64,000 nt of DNA from Acanthaster planci. Its lineage: Eukaryota > Echinodermata > Asteroidea > Valvatida > Acanthasteridae. The notes beneath the pieces were generated by a model. It was not told where the DNA came from. It did not search any database and saw only the letters and a list, made by a program, of their open reading frames with translations. The number at the start of each line of letters is the position of its first letter. Positions within the stretch are counted from its first letter, which is position 1. Shown here piece by piece: positions 23,133 to 35,500 of this stretch. Made by a program: the position numbers and the translations under genes. Where the stretch lies: the NCBI RefSeq assembly GCF_001949145.1, contig NW_019091356.1:591691-655690 (forward strand), written 5' to 3'.

Positions 23133-24145
23133 CGTATCACTGTGCTACAAAGAGAAGACCTAACCAACAACTTTCTGAAGAGCAAATCCTTTTTCTGATT
23201 TGAGCAAATATGCTACTTTTTCCACTGAAAGCAGATCTGTGGATGGAATGACCTCTAATGACTAAAGTAACATGCTGAAAAATGGAAAAGTTTTATTTTT
23301 TTCCTCTTTCTAGGGGCCACTGTCCCAGGACGCACACTATGCTTGAAAGTGTGTCATATGACCCAAAACTGGAAAATTAATCGATTTCCTTACTTTCCTG
23401 AACATTCCAATAACAGATTTCACCATCATAACATACCTCAAAAACTGGTGGGAAACAATGGTGCAAGTATCTCTTGACATTTAAAGCCTTTTCCTTTTTA
23501 GACGTTATACTCCCAGCCCTCAGCCAACACGACATTGAGCACATTTTCCAACAAATACACATTACTTGCTATCCTATGTGACTGCATATTATTGGTTCAT
23601 GTACGTACGTCACTGAGGTATGTAAAATTTCAGTATGTAAAAAGGTTTGAGGTGTTGGTGATTTGCCCAGGAAAAATAGTGGGTCTGCTTTTTGTTTTCG
23701 AACCCTGGACAGATCAACAGGGATGCAAGTTTCCCTAATTCAAGAGAATACCGTGAGGTTGAAGCATTCAACAAGCTACACATATACATCATATGAGTGT
23801 AACTGAATAATATAATGTAGATACATTTACACAGTCCCTGACATGAGGACAATGCTTGACCCGTCTAAGAGGGGATGGGGGTCCACATAATCAGGCGTCA
23901 CTCTGTCCGATCACGATCAGTCACAAGTCTCTAGTGCTTGTGTTCATACTTCCAGTTGAGCCAGAATACTAAAGGACAGGTGCATGCCATAAGTCATCTT
24001 TCTAGTACTCAAACTCACTTGAAAGGTTTTCCTCCATTGCGACGCACGACTGGCTTTGATAGAATTTGCCACATATCATAGGGAACTCTCCAGTAAAATA
24101 AACATTGGGTGCACATTGTGACCTGTGCACCTGTTGGAGCCAACT

Positions 24146-24348
24146 TTACTCAGTAGTGTTACCTTGACCATGAGGTAATGGTCGTGGGTCATTTAGCAGT
24201 GACTCTCCAAGTACTTGCCGTGACCATCCTGGGTTATTTTGGAATGAAGCTGGCCTGTATGGTCTGGTTGACAATCTCTCTGACACATCACCTCCCAAGC
24301 TGCTTACGACATCTTGGAATGACACTGTCTGACAGACTGAAGTGGTCA
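24146..24348 (-). other. Open frame downstream of the receptor gene, possible alternative last exon
   Basis: On the minus strand a pyrimidine tract ending CTTCAG is followed by 66 open codons in phase 1 with coding-like composition, including RPYRPASFQNNPGWSRQVLG and NDPRPLPHGQGN, and then TAA. It lies 0.6 kb past the stop of the receptor gene. Joining would need a phase-1 donor: exon 16 ends in phase 1 (which would skip the membrane helix), or a weak internal GT near 24,987 in exon 19 (CACATTG|GTATTC) could serve. I see no recognised domain. It may be chance. Confidence 0.25.
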
Positions 24349-24972
24349 CTGAAGATTGAGGTGATCTTCAGCTCCACTCATAAGCAACCTTTAAGATGGA
24401 TCAACAGTAAGGCAAACATCATACATACTTCATCTAACTCTCCACAATCCCACCTCCAAAATATCTGTTTCCCTGAGTTGAAGGTGGTTGCATTCAATAG
24501 ATTCTACACAGTATTTCCAGTTGGGTCAAGCAATGCCATCCACTGCATATCAAAATCCCGCTCATACCAAAGAAAAAGGGTCCCTACTAGATACCAGTAA
24601 CTTCCAACTAGAAAACAACAGCGAACAACTTCAAGAATTATATATGATAAATGCATTAGTAGGTAAACTCTCAAACCATAATGAGTCAGTGTTTGGGCCA
24701 CAGCCATTTCGAGTGCATACAGTGAACTCTAATTTTATGGTAAACCACTGAGAGATGATGTCATCTTCAATCTGTCGTAGTCTATCATGAATGAATGAAC
24801 GATGACATAATCTCCTTGGATTCCCAATCATAATGAGAACTTAATAGTTTCTGAAGTTTTTAATATAGAGGTATCTTGAGAGTGCCCTGAGGTGACAATC
24901 CACTGAGCATATTTGTACTAAAGCTGACGTCCAGTTCTGACTAGGCTTTCCACAAATCCTTCTCCCAGCATC

Positions 24973-26593
24973 TCACACTGGGTGAATACCAATGTGGTGA
25001 TCTCGCAGGACCTTCTCAATGAAATCGGGACTTGTCTCTGTTGAGAACTCTATATCTCCAATCAAGCCGCTGTCTCCACTGGTACTCTCCCTGAGCGGTG
25101 TCCAATGGTTCGATGATTCAGTGCCATCTTCCGATCCTGCCAGTGAGGTCTCCTGATTCATCCTGGAACCTGCCACTCGTCCGCTGGACGTGCTGGGCAG
25201 AGTGTGTCTGTACTGCTGCTGAAGTGGTGCTTGTTCACTCATTTGGGGCAATTCAGGATCCTCATGGCCATTCCCATCTTCCCTGGAAGGGAACTCAACG
25301 GGATTGGCTGAGCCAGCTTGGTGACCAACACCAAGCAGAGGAGAATCACAATGGACCTAGACCATGACAAAAGGATATCATAAGACAGTCGATCTCGGGG
25401 ATATACGTGAACTCTGACAATTTAGCAGGAAATTTGACCACACGCAAACCAGCGATGAAGTCAAGACCTAAGACCATCTCAAGACCCCAAAAAGCAACAT
25501 AAGACCTCGGGTCTGACTTCAAGTCACATTTTCTTCCAGTGAAATGCAAGAGCAGAATTCCTTCGTTGTTCTTTACCCTGTTACATATAACTGATCTCGA
25601 GGCTGGTCTTGTGACTGGTCTTGTGAAAAGATCTTGTACCTGATCTGTTGGTCTTGACAACACCACTGATGCAAACACATACACAGACTGTCTTTTGAAA
25701 CTGAAATTTTTAAAAAGGCCCAAATCCCACGTCCACAGAGAAGCTTACATTTCTACAAATCATCTAACAATAAAAGGAAGGAACCTGTCTTCCTTTGCAG
25801 AGATAAAAATATTTGCTCCAAAAATGTATTCTCACGGTCAGTATGGCATGACCGAGTCTTGGTTCTTCTCTCTGATTGGTCAGTGTGTGGCTGTTCCATA
25901 TTTCACACTTGGGACTCAAAGGAGCACAAATAGTGTTGTCATCTATTGGGAAAATCCGAGTTATTGACTAAGCCTCAACCTTAACATGAAATATGCCCAA
26001 AATTTCACTGCTTGTGCACTACAAGTATCTTTCCCACTATGCCAAAGAAGTTTCAATTATTTTTTTATCATATTGCAGTAAAAAAATGTGGAAAGTGTGC
26101 AAATCCCTCTCCAAAGTGAAGGGAGGGTTGCCTCCTTGCCCAGACCCGAGTGTAATAAATGGAACAACCTCTGACCAAGACAATCTTTACAGGAAACATC
26201 AGCTGTGAATTACTAGCAACTAACACTGTACAGTACAAACAACATCTCAGCTGATAGTTCATTTTTACCAGGTAAACAAGACAAATTTTAAACATTCCCT
26301 GATGTTCAACACCGACTACAAATGAGGCTAATAAATCTGCAGTGACTGTGCATGTTTTGGGTGATATGCAACCTACTTGAGTCAAAATATACCAGCATCC
26401 TAGCATTAGGCTTACCTGGCCATTAGGTTGGCTGGTAGGCACCTCAGCGGTCAGCATGGGACTAAGAGGAGTCAGGGCCATCTCAACACCACTGCCTTGG
26501 GCAACACGTGGGAGGGCAATTCGGTGACCACTGCGGCCACTAACACCAGCCAGTCTAGCAGCCATCTTCTTCTTATGAGCACTGTCGTATCTC
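24973..26593 (-). other. Receptor exons 18-19: cytoplasmic tail
   Basis: Exon 18 (26,593-26,416) opens with the basic RYDSAHKKKMAAR. Exon 19 (25,356-24,973) is acidic and Ser/Gln/Pro rich (PLQQQYRHTLPSTSSGRVAG, STSGDSGLIGDIEF) and ends SPDFIEKVLRDHHIGIHPV. No catalytic domain is visible. I could not assign the P1-P3 motifs of DCC and neogenin. Confidence 0.88.
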
Positions 26594-29500
26594 CTTAAAG
26601 GAAAAACATGGGTAAGGAGACAAACCCTAAACATCAGAAAATATCTCACATTTCAGCTACGCGGGATAAGCTCCGACACATATGAGCACCCACATATTTA
26701 CATCTTGCCAAAAATTTAAAATGGCCTTTAATTACAAGGACTTACTTCCCTGAATGAATTAGGACCACTGGTAGTTTGCACCACCATTTATAAGCCAGTC
26801 GAATAATTAACATTTGGTATGTTCATATTTCACCAAATTGGTGCTCCACCCTTTTAGGGTTAGCTTACCTGTATCGGATACCAGCCAGGACAGTGCAGAG
26901 AACAATGCAAAAAGTACCCAGGAGGATACCAATGACCAATCCTTTCTCTGTGTCACTGGGTAGACCTGAATTATTGCTGGAATCTACAGCACCCACAAAA
27001 AAGGCTAGACAAGTTAAGATAACACGAAAAATATTCTTGTTCCTGTCGTTCAAGCTCCATAACATGAATTTGAAATGAAACGATTAAGTTGAATAATTAA
27101 AAATAGTTGGCACTTCTAAATATTTAAAGCATCTAATCCCCGATTTGAAAAGTTTGTTCTCCTAGAATGCCAAAAGTAGGGTTAGTTTGAACTAAGTACA
27201 AAATAACAGGGCTGTGATAATGCTTCACATGTAAAGGCCAGTTCAGTTATACTAAGTCTTCTATGATTACACAGTTGAACAAGATTAATACAAGCTCGAA
27301 GGGACTTTCCAAGAAACCTTGTCATACAGTAAACCTTGTGTTATACATGTTGATGCTTATCCCATTCACAGAGAGCACGCTTGGCCTCATACACGAGTAA
27401 ACACTACAAAATCGTACAGTACATGATGTACTGTATATGTAATGGATTAGTGTTCGATGAACCAGCCTTTTAACGTTTTAATACATTTCTAAACTGTATT
27501 CATCAGTATGATTTGATTAAATAAATCAGATTTTAAAGAGGCCTGTATTTTCAATAAAACAACCTGGATGGACCTGCCTGCCAGGATGACACACCCATAA
27601 AGAGCAACACACCCACACTTACCTTACATACCTAGTGTGGACATTCCTTTCTTTTCGTGCAGTTAAGAAAACTCAGTGAAAATACTCGTTTTTCTTGAAC
27701 TGAGAACACCATTTTAAGCTGGCTTTTTGTACAAGGTTTCCTTGACTATTCCTCTTCCTTTTACGACAAATGACCCCTACCCCAAAATGCCTCTAAACTT
27801 CTTTTTCAGAGAAGGGGAAATTCCTGTGGACATGTGTAAGTCCACAGAGTGTCTTCCTTTCCTGCATCGTGTGGACATCTTTTGCTCACATGTCCACACT
27901 AGGTCTGTAAGGTTAGCGCACGTGTGCCACGCACACAGTGAAGCAACCAGCTTGCCTGTGAACTGGTACCCACTGCTGCGTGTAAGTTAAGTTTTTATCA
28001 AACTTGTGGACCCAAAATTTACTGGGATTAAGCTTCTGAAGAGGCATTTTCAAAATGTATTTGTAAAAATGCTGTGGACAATGGGTTTTGACACTTTGGG
28101 TTGGGCAAAAGTGCTTGTCTTGTCCGTGTTAGTCTCAGCTCAGCTTGTATTAATTAACTTTTCTCTTATAACAATGTGTACTTTTTGAATGCAACTCAAG
28201 AAAATGCTTGTAGTAAGCGCGATCTCGTCTCGTTCCACTGTATTTCCATCCAACATAATTCTGTCTTACCAAAGCAACTGAGACATTAGATTTTTTCACC
28301 AAGTGAGCGAAACCAACCAACACTGACCTGTTTTGACATCCAGAAATTTAACAGGTGTCTTGACCTGTAACACAGCAGACGGTTTGCCTTCACCTACAGA
28401 TGTACAGGCACGGAGGAAGAAGTAATACCTGGTGTCACTGGTGAGGTTTGATACAGTGGAAGAGGTTGCTGTACCTGAGGACGATGAAGGAGAAACTTGA
28501 CTAAACCTGCCAACTAAGGTAACAAGGGAGGTTCCAAGCCCTCTCTGGCCAATAAAAATACAAACACCCCAACAAACTAACAAACGAAGAGAGAGCACAC
28601 AAAAAGGGAAGAACGTGGCATATTTCCCTTTGGAAAATCTTAAGTAAATTGAAATGCTGGGAATGTACCTTTCTTTCGAGTTCTGTTCCAGTGAGGTTCC
28701 TCTTGTTTCTCTGTACGCTGAGTCTCTGGTACATACATGATGTTGTAACCTTGTATCACCCCATTAGGGTTCAACGGAGGATGCCATGCTACACTGACTG
28801 TATGGGGATCCAATGGCTCAGCAGTGAAACCAATAGGTTCGGAAGGAACTGCAACACAAAATAAACCACTTTGAATTAACGTCTTTGCTAAGAATCATGA
28901 TAAAGAGAAATCTTAGTTTCTTTTGTCCATTACAACCCTGTCAGCCCACTACTATAGAATACCTAAGTGTGACATCAGCCCACTACTATAGAATACCAAA
29001 GTGTGACATCAGCCCACTACTATAGAATACCACAGTGTGACATCAGCCCCTTACTAAAGAATACTAAAGTGCCACATCATTTAGAACCAGGAAACATAGT
29101 GCTTAAGAATGGGGTACCTGTTGGTTCATTTTTCTAATGCCTTTTACACACATAATGGTGTGCTTGACATATTCACTTTGGCACTCTATAAAATTTGCAA
29201 ACTAATAAACAAAATACTGAAATTATTGGGGTAGTTAAAAACGTTACACCTGGCCACAAACACCTCTCTGGCATCACCTGATCAATGGAGGAAAGATTTA
29301 AGTAGCTAAACTATTTCAGCTGATGCTGGAACTTGATATTTCCAAGAATGGATTATACCATTTTGGGTAGACAGAGAGTAGAAAAATGTTACAAGTGATT
29401 CTTTGTGAATGATATTTACCATCTTCTTTAGTTCTGCAGTAGATCAAGTCACTGAACTGACCAATCACGCCTGTTCGCTGGACACGCACTTGCAATGCAT

Positions 29501-32500
29501 AGATGGTGTATGGTTTCAAGTCCTTCAATACAACGTATGTGTTGGTCCTAGAGCAGTAAACAAGAAGAACTGAATGTTATATCTAATAGTCATTCAGGTG
29601 TTTAGAAAGACAAACTAAATCTATGCCACACTCACACATCTTTGATAAATAACATCTACACTTCCTTTCTGTGTTTTCTAATCATGTTACATCTTCTCCA
29701 GAACTCCATCTGTCCTTAATTTCTGTGAACAACCTTTTGTTGTGTGCCTTGGACCTTTTAATTCATAACATCTCCTGCTATTATAATCCAGATTCAAGTT
29801 TCCCTAATACCACACACCTGTACATCTTTTTCTTTCACTGATATGATTTCAAAAGATTGTTTGATAAGACATCTCACTTTAAAAAATCAAAGCGGAGTTC
29901 ACATAAGGTGGACCGAACTCTCAACCATAAAAGGTAAAAACTGCTGTGAGCAAAATGCGCAGCTGAAGAACTGCTGTGAGCAAAGTGCGCAGCTGAAGAG
30001 ATGGAAAGCCAAACCTGTAGAGATACTTAGTTGTCCCGTTCCTGTTGGAGTTCTGAAAGTAAAGGATCTGGTAGTAAGCTGGGGAGATGCTTAACACAGG
30101 ATCCCAGTTTAGCTGGATACTTGTTGAGGACAAGGCAGTAGCTCTTACATTTTCTGGGGGAGGATACATCATTCCTAGATAGCAAAAAATATGAAAATTT
30201 TTTTTTAAAAAATCTGAAATTTTTTAATAATGTAAATTCCTTCATATAGAAAGATTACCATCACTATTGTTGAAGCATTTCTGGGGTTGAAAATTTTACA
30301 GGTGGCAAAAACGATTCATCAAAATTCACCCTCTTGTCTCAGATGCATCACAAAATGTACAGGTTGCAAATCATCTGGTGACCATGTTTAGTATTTGAAT
30401 GAATGAATCATTGATGAGTGATGGCTAGTAAGACCTGACTCACCAGTGACAGATGGCAAGGTAAAAGTCTCCGTGGAGGCTGGCCCAGTACCGCAGTCGT
30501 TGTAAGCTAGCAACTCTACAGTGTACCTCTCACCTGTCACTATGAGTTCAACATTGAAGAATTGTTTTAAGGTGTAATGCAGGTAAGTTTTCAGGCATGT
30601 TATATCTTGGCACTGGACTGTTACAAACGGTTCGGGTAAATGGGAACAGAAGAGGCTGGCGTTAACTTGGAACCATCCAAGTGCAACTCTTTGTTGGCAA
30701 AAGTTTTAAGAAAACAATGACTGTAGTAAAATGATGTCAACAGGAATAGATGCACGAAGCATCAACTGACACAAGCAGAAGGACTTACGTAAGTCAGAGA
30801 AGACAAAGCTATGGCAGTCTGCAGGGAGACTGTAGGTTTCATCGTGATTGGCCCCAGAGAAGCTAAGCTGGAAACCCAGCACAGCAACTTCATTACCCTC
30901 ATTCCGCGGTGACCAAGACGCCTCAATACTCACATCGTTTGGGGTAACGGAGGCAGACAAGGAATACATGACTGGAACTGAAGATTAGCGGGGAAGGAAA
31001 ATTGCATTTACGACCACAAAGCCTACCGAGAGTCATTTTGAGTTAAACTAATTCTCAACAACAAAAAAAAGGAAAGAAAGTGGAGCAGGTCAGAGAGTGA
31101 CTCACTAGCAGTCATCAGAAGGAATATGATCATGGTTGACTTTAAGATGACCTATACATTCTGTGCATTGGATCTTTGCAAGGGATGAAAGCTGTAACAC
31201 ACAAAACAATTGTTGTCTTTCTAATATATTAAACAAGCCAAAGTGGAAATATTTTTCACTACTGGAAGCTTTAAATAACATATAGGACAGTATGAACAAG
31301 TAATAGGCCAAACCAATATGACAGAGATGCCAGACTAGTTAGTTTGCATTGTTAAAATATGTACTTTTATGTCCCTCGTCTTGAACATTTGACGTGCATT
31401 TTGGCAACGCCCACCACCTAGTAGATGAGGTATTTAATGTGTGGCACTGTCACAATCTATAACTTCTACTTCTAATATCCAGATTAACCTAGAGGTAGTG
31501 CATACAAATAAAACTTTACAAAGTAAATTTTTTGACAAATGACCAGCAATATACGGGGGATGGGAAGCGTGGAGTTGGAAGGGAAGGAGTTTTACCTGAG
31601 CAATTTTCATTGTCAATGGTTCTAATAGACTGCACTTCAGACTCAGGACCAAATCCCTCGCTGGTCGCTACTGCCATATGCACATCATAAACTGTTGCTG
31701 GTTTTAATCCTCGTAAAGTGTAACTACTCTCTGAGCCATCCACCTACACAATTTGATAGGGGGAAAAAAACGGTCCCAGTAAAGATGAATATTGGCCACC
31801 AAAATTCAACTATTGATGTTCCTGAATCTTTCTGTACTTGAAGGATTAAGAATGAGGCAGAATGCACTTATATCCCATCCCTTACCTCTCGACAGGTGTA
31901 TTGCCTGGGTAGCCCACTCTCCTGATAACAGACACGATACTTGCTGATGCACCCTCTAATGAGGGCTACAATGGTAATGGGCTCCCACTTGACAAAGATT
32001 GTGTTTCCACGGCTACTGGTCAAGGAAAACATTGGAGCTATTACAGGAACTGCAGGTGAAGTGGGGAAAACAAGAAATTGGTTGGTAGGTCACAATAGAA
32101 CTCTGCATAAACACAAGAAAAAGGGTTTTATAATGTATGGTTTCAGTTGCCGAGTACAAATACCTTTATTGACACATGCTCATTGGGGGGGGGGATTGGT
32201 TCCCTCAATTCAAAGTACATGTGCCCTATAAGAAAGGTCAGCCTCGGTAGGGAAATTTGGAAAGAAAAATGGAAACTTACAATGCCCCTTCAACAGTTTG
32301 GTTCTCTAATAGCAATTCATACAATTTAAGTGCAGTGCCATGACAAGACAGATTTGAACATGAACTATACGTGCCTCCTTCAGCAGTTTGGCCCAGCACT
32401 CTTTCAGAGATACCACTGGCTACTGTAGTGTATGCACGCATGTAGAACGTGTAGTTGGTGTAAGGAAGCAGATCTTTTACGATGTGGGTATTTGAATGCT

Positions 32501-35500
32501 CGTCTGCCATCACCAATTGCGTCTCTTCCCCATCTACAAGAGAAAACAAATTTACCATTGAATGTTTTTGTTTTCTGATTATGAAATCAAGGATTCCTCA
32601 AATGCTCTGTAAGTAAAGAAATTGTTGCGCCACTTTTGAGCCTTACAAAGACACACTTTAAATTACGTCAGTAAGCAGCAGGTTGTGGATTCCAGTCGCT
32701 GTCAAGTGTATTTTAACATTTTCTCACAATCTCCACAACAGGTTATAATGAACTAAGGTCAAATCCCATCCATAAATACCTGGTTCAATGTAGTAATGCA
32801 AAGAGAACAGAGAGAGTCCTTCATCTGCTTGCCAGGTGATCAAGATTTGACTGCTGTCAACGGTGTAGGTTGTAAGGTTATAGGGTGGATCAGGAATATT
32901 CACTGGAAGTCACACACAAAAAAATTACAGATCACATAAATGACATCGAGGTAGAAAACGCACGGGATACAGCACATGCCTAAAAGACTTTTAAAAGGAA
33001 TATAAGGTTAATTATCAGTATTACATATTTGGCATTCAGGTCATTCCGTGTCAACTCAACACGCTTTTGGACCAGACTGTCACAGATTGAAATGACATTC
33101 AGTGTGTTTATTGGACTCCTTGAGAAATGTCCAAAACTGAAATTTAGTGTCAATCAGTCAATCTGTTCTTGAGATACAAGTTAACGAATTCTTGACTAAT
33201 TAACTTGACATGCTTTGTTTAGACAGCCATATCTCCTGAAGTAACACACCAAGAGATAAAATTTACATTATTTCTAAGCTCTTGAAATTCATTCATAAAA
33301 CAAAATCGAAATATATTTCATTTACTGACAAAAAAAACGGTGCAACTTTGACCTTTGACCTGCAAAATGCATACTTTTGTTTACTGTTAGCTTAAGATGT
33401 AACCAACATTTCCAGAAAGATTTAGGATGGGCACTCCCAAGATTTTTGAGTTGTGTTCATTATGCTCATGTTCATCTGAATATATTTCTTTTATTTAAAA
33501 CAAATCTGTAATGTTTGGTAAAAGAGCACAGGAAATTCGGGAGCCAAAGGAGATACCCAAATGTTTAGTATAGGGGTATTCATTACAACAACGTTGTACC
33601 GGATATGTTTAACTTCATAAAACTTTCATCAAGTTGTATTGCAACAATAGTTGACCACATCGTGAAGAAAGCAACAATATACTTGTGAGTAAAACACAAT
33701 CTGTTGGACCTCAAGACTCTTTGGGAATAGACTCATGGGACATATTTCTTCATATAACTTGACAGATGTATTTACGGGCTCTACCGACATTTGCCATGTC
33801 CAATTTACTGGGCTGTGGCTAGAAATAACACAAACTTGTATCTATGCGAAATGGCTACATCCGCTAGGCAGTGGCTCCCATAGGCATACACATTATTCCC
33901 ATCCCCAGCCATGTCATTCAGACATGGCTTTGGATGGGAAGCCAAGCCATTTTACCTTTTTTGGCACACTGACTCATGGGAATCAAAACCTGAACGTTGA
34001 AAAATCATGCTGTACACATGCAAAGCCAACAGGCTGACTACAAAACGTTGATGGCCTTGAAGTGCCCTGTAACAGGTTATGTCCCAATAACTTGGCTATG
34101 GCTCAGGAGTCTTTGGTTGGGGCTGAAGCTACTTCCCATAGAGTCAAATGTAATTGCAAGCCCCAGCCAAGTAGTTTGGACACGGTCACAGTTTATAATT
34201 GATCCTCATCAAAGAACATTATAACAGGTAATGAGCAGGTGAAAGCCTTACGTGGGAGAATCACGGTGAGACGTGCACTGGTCTGGATAGTCCCTACAGA
34301 GTTGGACACCACACACTGGTAGATTCCGGCATGCTCTTTGTCCACATTCCAAATGATAAGGGTGCTGCTACTCATCTCTTGTCCGATGAGTCGGGATTGG
34401 ATGGGTTCGCCATTCAGATACCAAGAGATTTGGGGCTTTGGTTTTCCATCAGCATTGCAATAAAGACGTGCGGTGGAAAAGTAAGGAACTGTGTCGCTTG
34501 TCGGACGGACAGTGAACTCAGGGGGAACTGAAATGATAAATGAGGAGAAGGCTTTCACATTATGTTTACTTTGAATTCATTAAAATATGAATGAGTTGAA
34601 TTTATAACCAGTCGGCACTGGTAAAGAATCAATCAAAACATTTCAACTTTCAGAGTTCACCACTAAGACAATGGACTACTGTATCCTTGCTATTTACATG
34701 AGACAAATTTCCTAATAAGAAATAGTTGTCATTTAAATGTTAGTAAATCACAACTCAGTGTTCGCATTTGCAGTCATGTAGGCTGGATTCAAATTTCACA
34801 AATACTGAGTCCCAGTGACAAGAACATTGAGCTATGACGCCCATGAAGTTATGATGTCGCTTGAGTCACGGCAGATATTGTAATGACTAACACATTAGTC
34901 AATAAACCTTTTGCAAGTTAAATTTGAATAAAATTTAGTACACTGACTTTTCTGATTGCGCATAAACATAACAATTTGAATTCCCCAGACTGAAGACACT
35001 GTTGCTATACCTGTTGATTCGGGGCAAGCTTTTTCAAAGCGCCCACCATCTCTGGAATGGACTGGTTCTTTTTGTGCAGTTCTTATCCACTGAAAACAGT
35101 GTATTAATGTAGGGCATCTCTTATGTAACTAAGCAAATGCTAGCCGCCAATCACGAGGTATAGCAACAGTGTCTTTAGTACAGAGAATTCAAATTGTTAT
35201 GCTCACGCGCATTTAACTCAGTGTACCAGATTTATTCAAATTTAACTCACAAAAGGCTTCTTGATAGTGGACTTGAGTTTGGAAGCAAACACTTTCTCCC
35301 TTCATTCACAATGACTTCACTTACAGACGTCTTCAATCTGGACCACTGCATTCGCCCTCTCAACTTCCCCCGTCCTAGTATCTGAGGCGTTACAGGTGTA
35401 CACACCGCTGTCATCAGGAGTCAGATTGGTCAGCTTCAGATTCTTGTTACCAGTGAAATGGCTTCTTCCAGGTGGCAAAGCTTTCTCCCCTGCAAAGCAG

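Larger units (their letters stand above)
17190..24972 (-). other. A+T-rich gene-free stretch, candidate long 3' UTR of the receptor gene
   Basis: There is no exon with convincing protein similarity. The stretch is A+T rich, poor in the TACATGTA runs and MITEs common elsewhere, and contains an N gap. Minus-strand AATAAA hexamers occur at 23,292-23,297 and 17,190-17,195, so the 3' UTR could be about 1.7 kb or up to 7.8 kb. Only transcript data can decide. Confidence 0.35.

Noticed and set aside
22586-23198. Long frames across the N gap
   Set aside because: They consist almost entirely of N and are an artefact of translating unknown bases.
24178-24600. 140-codon plus-strand open frame, antisense to the 3' flank of the receptor gene
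   Set aside because: It has no domain, no splice context and mixed composition, and it overlaps the minus-strand frame that looks more protein-like. Treated as a shadow or chance frame.
28473-28515. Earlier acceptor (GGCAG|GTTTAG) for receptor exon 16
   Set aside because: It breaks the reading frame; the acceptor CCTCAG at 28,476-28,475 joins exons 15 and 16 in phase and completes the FN3 fold.
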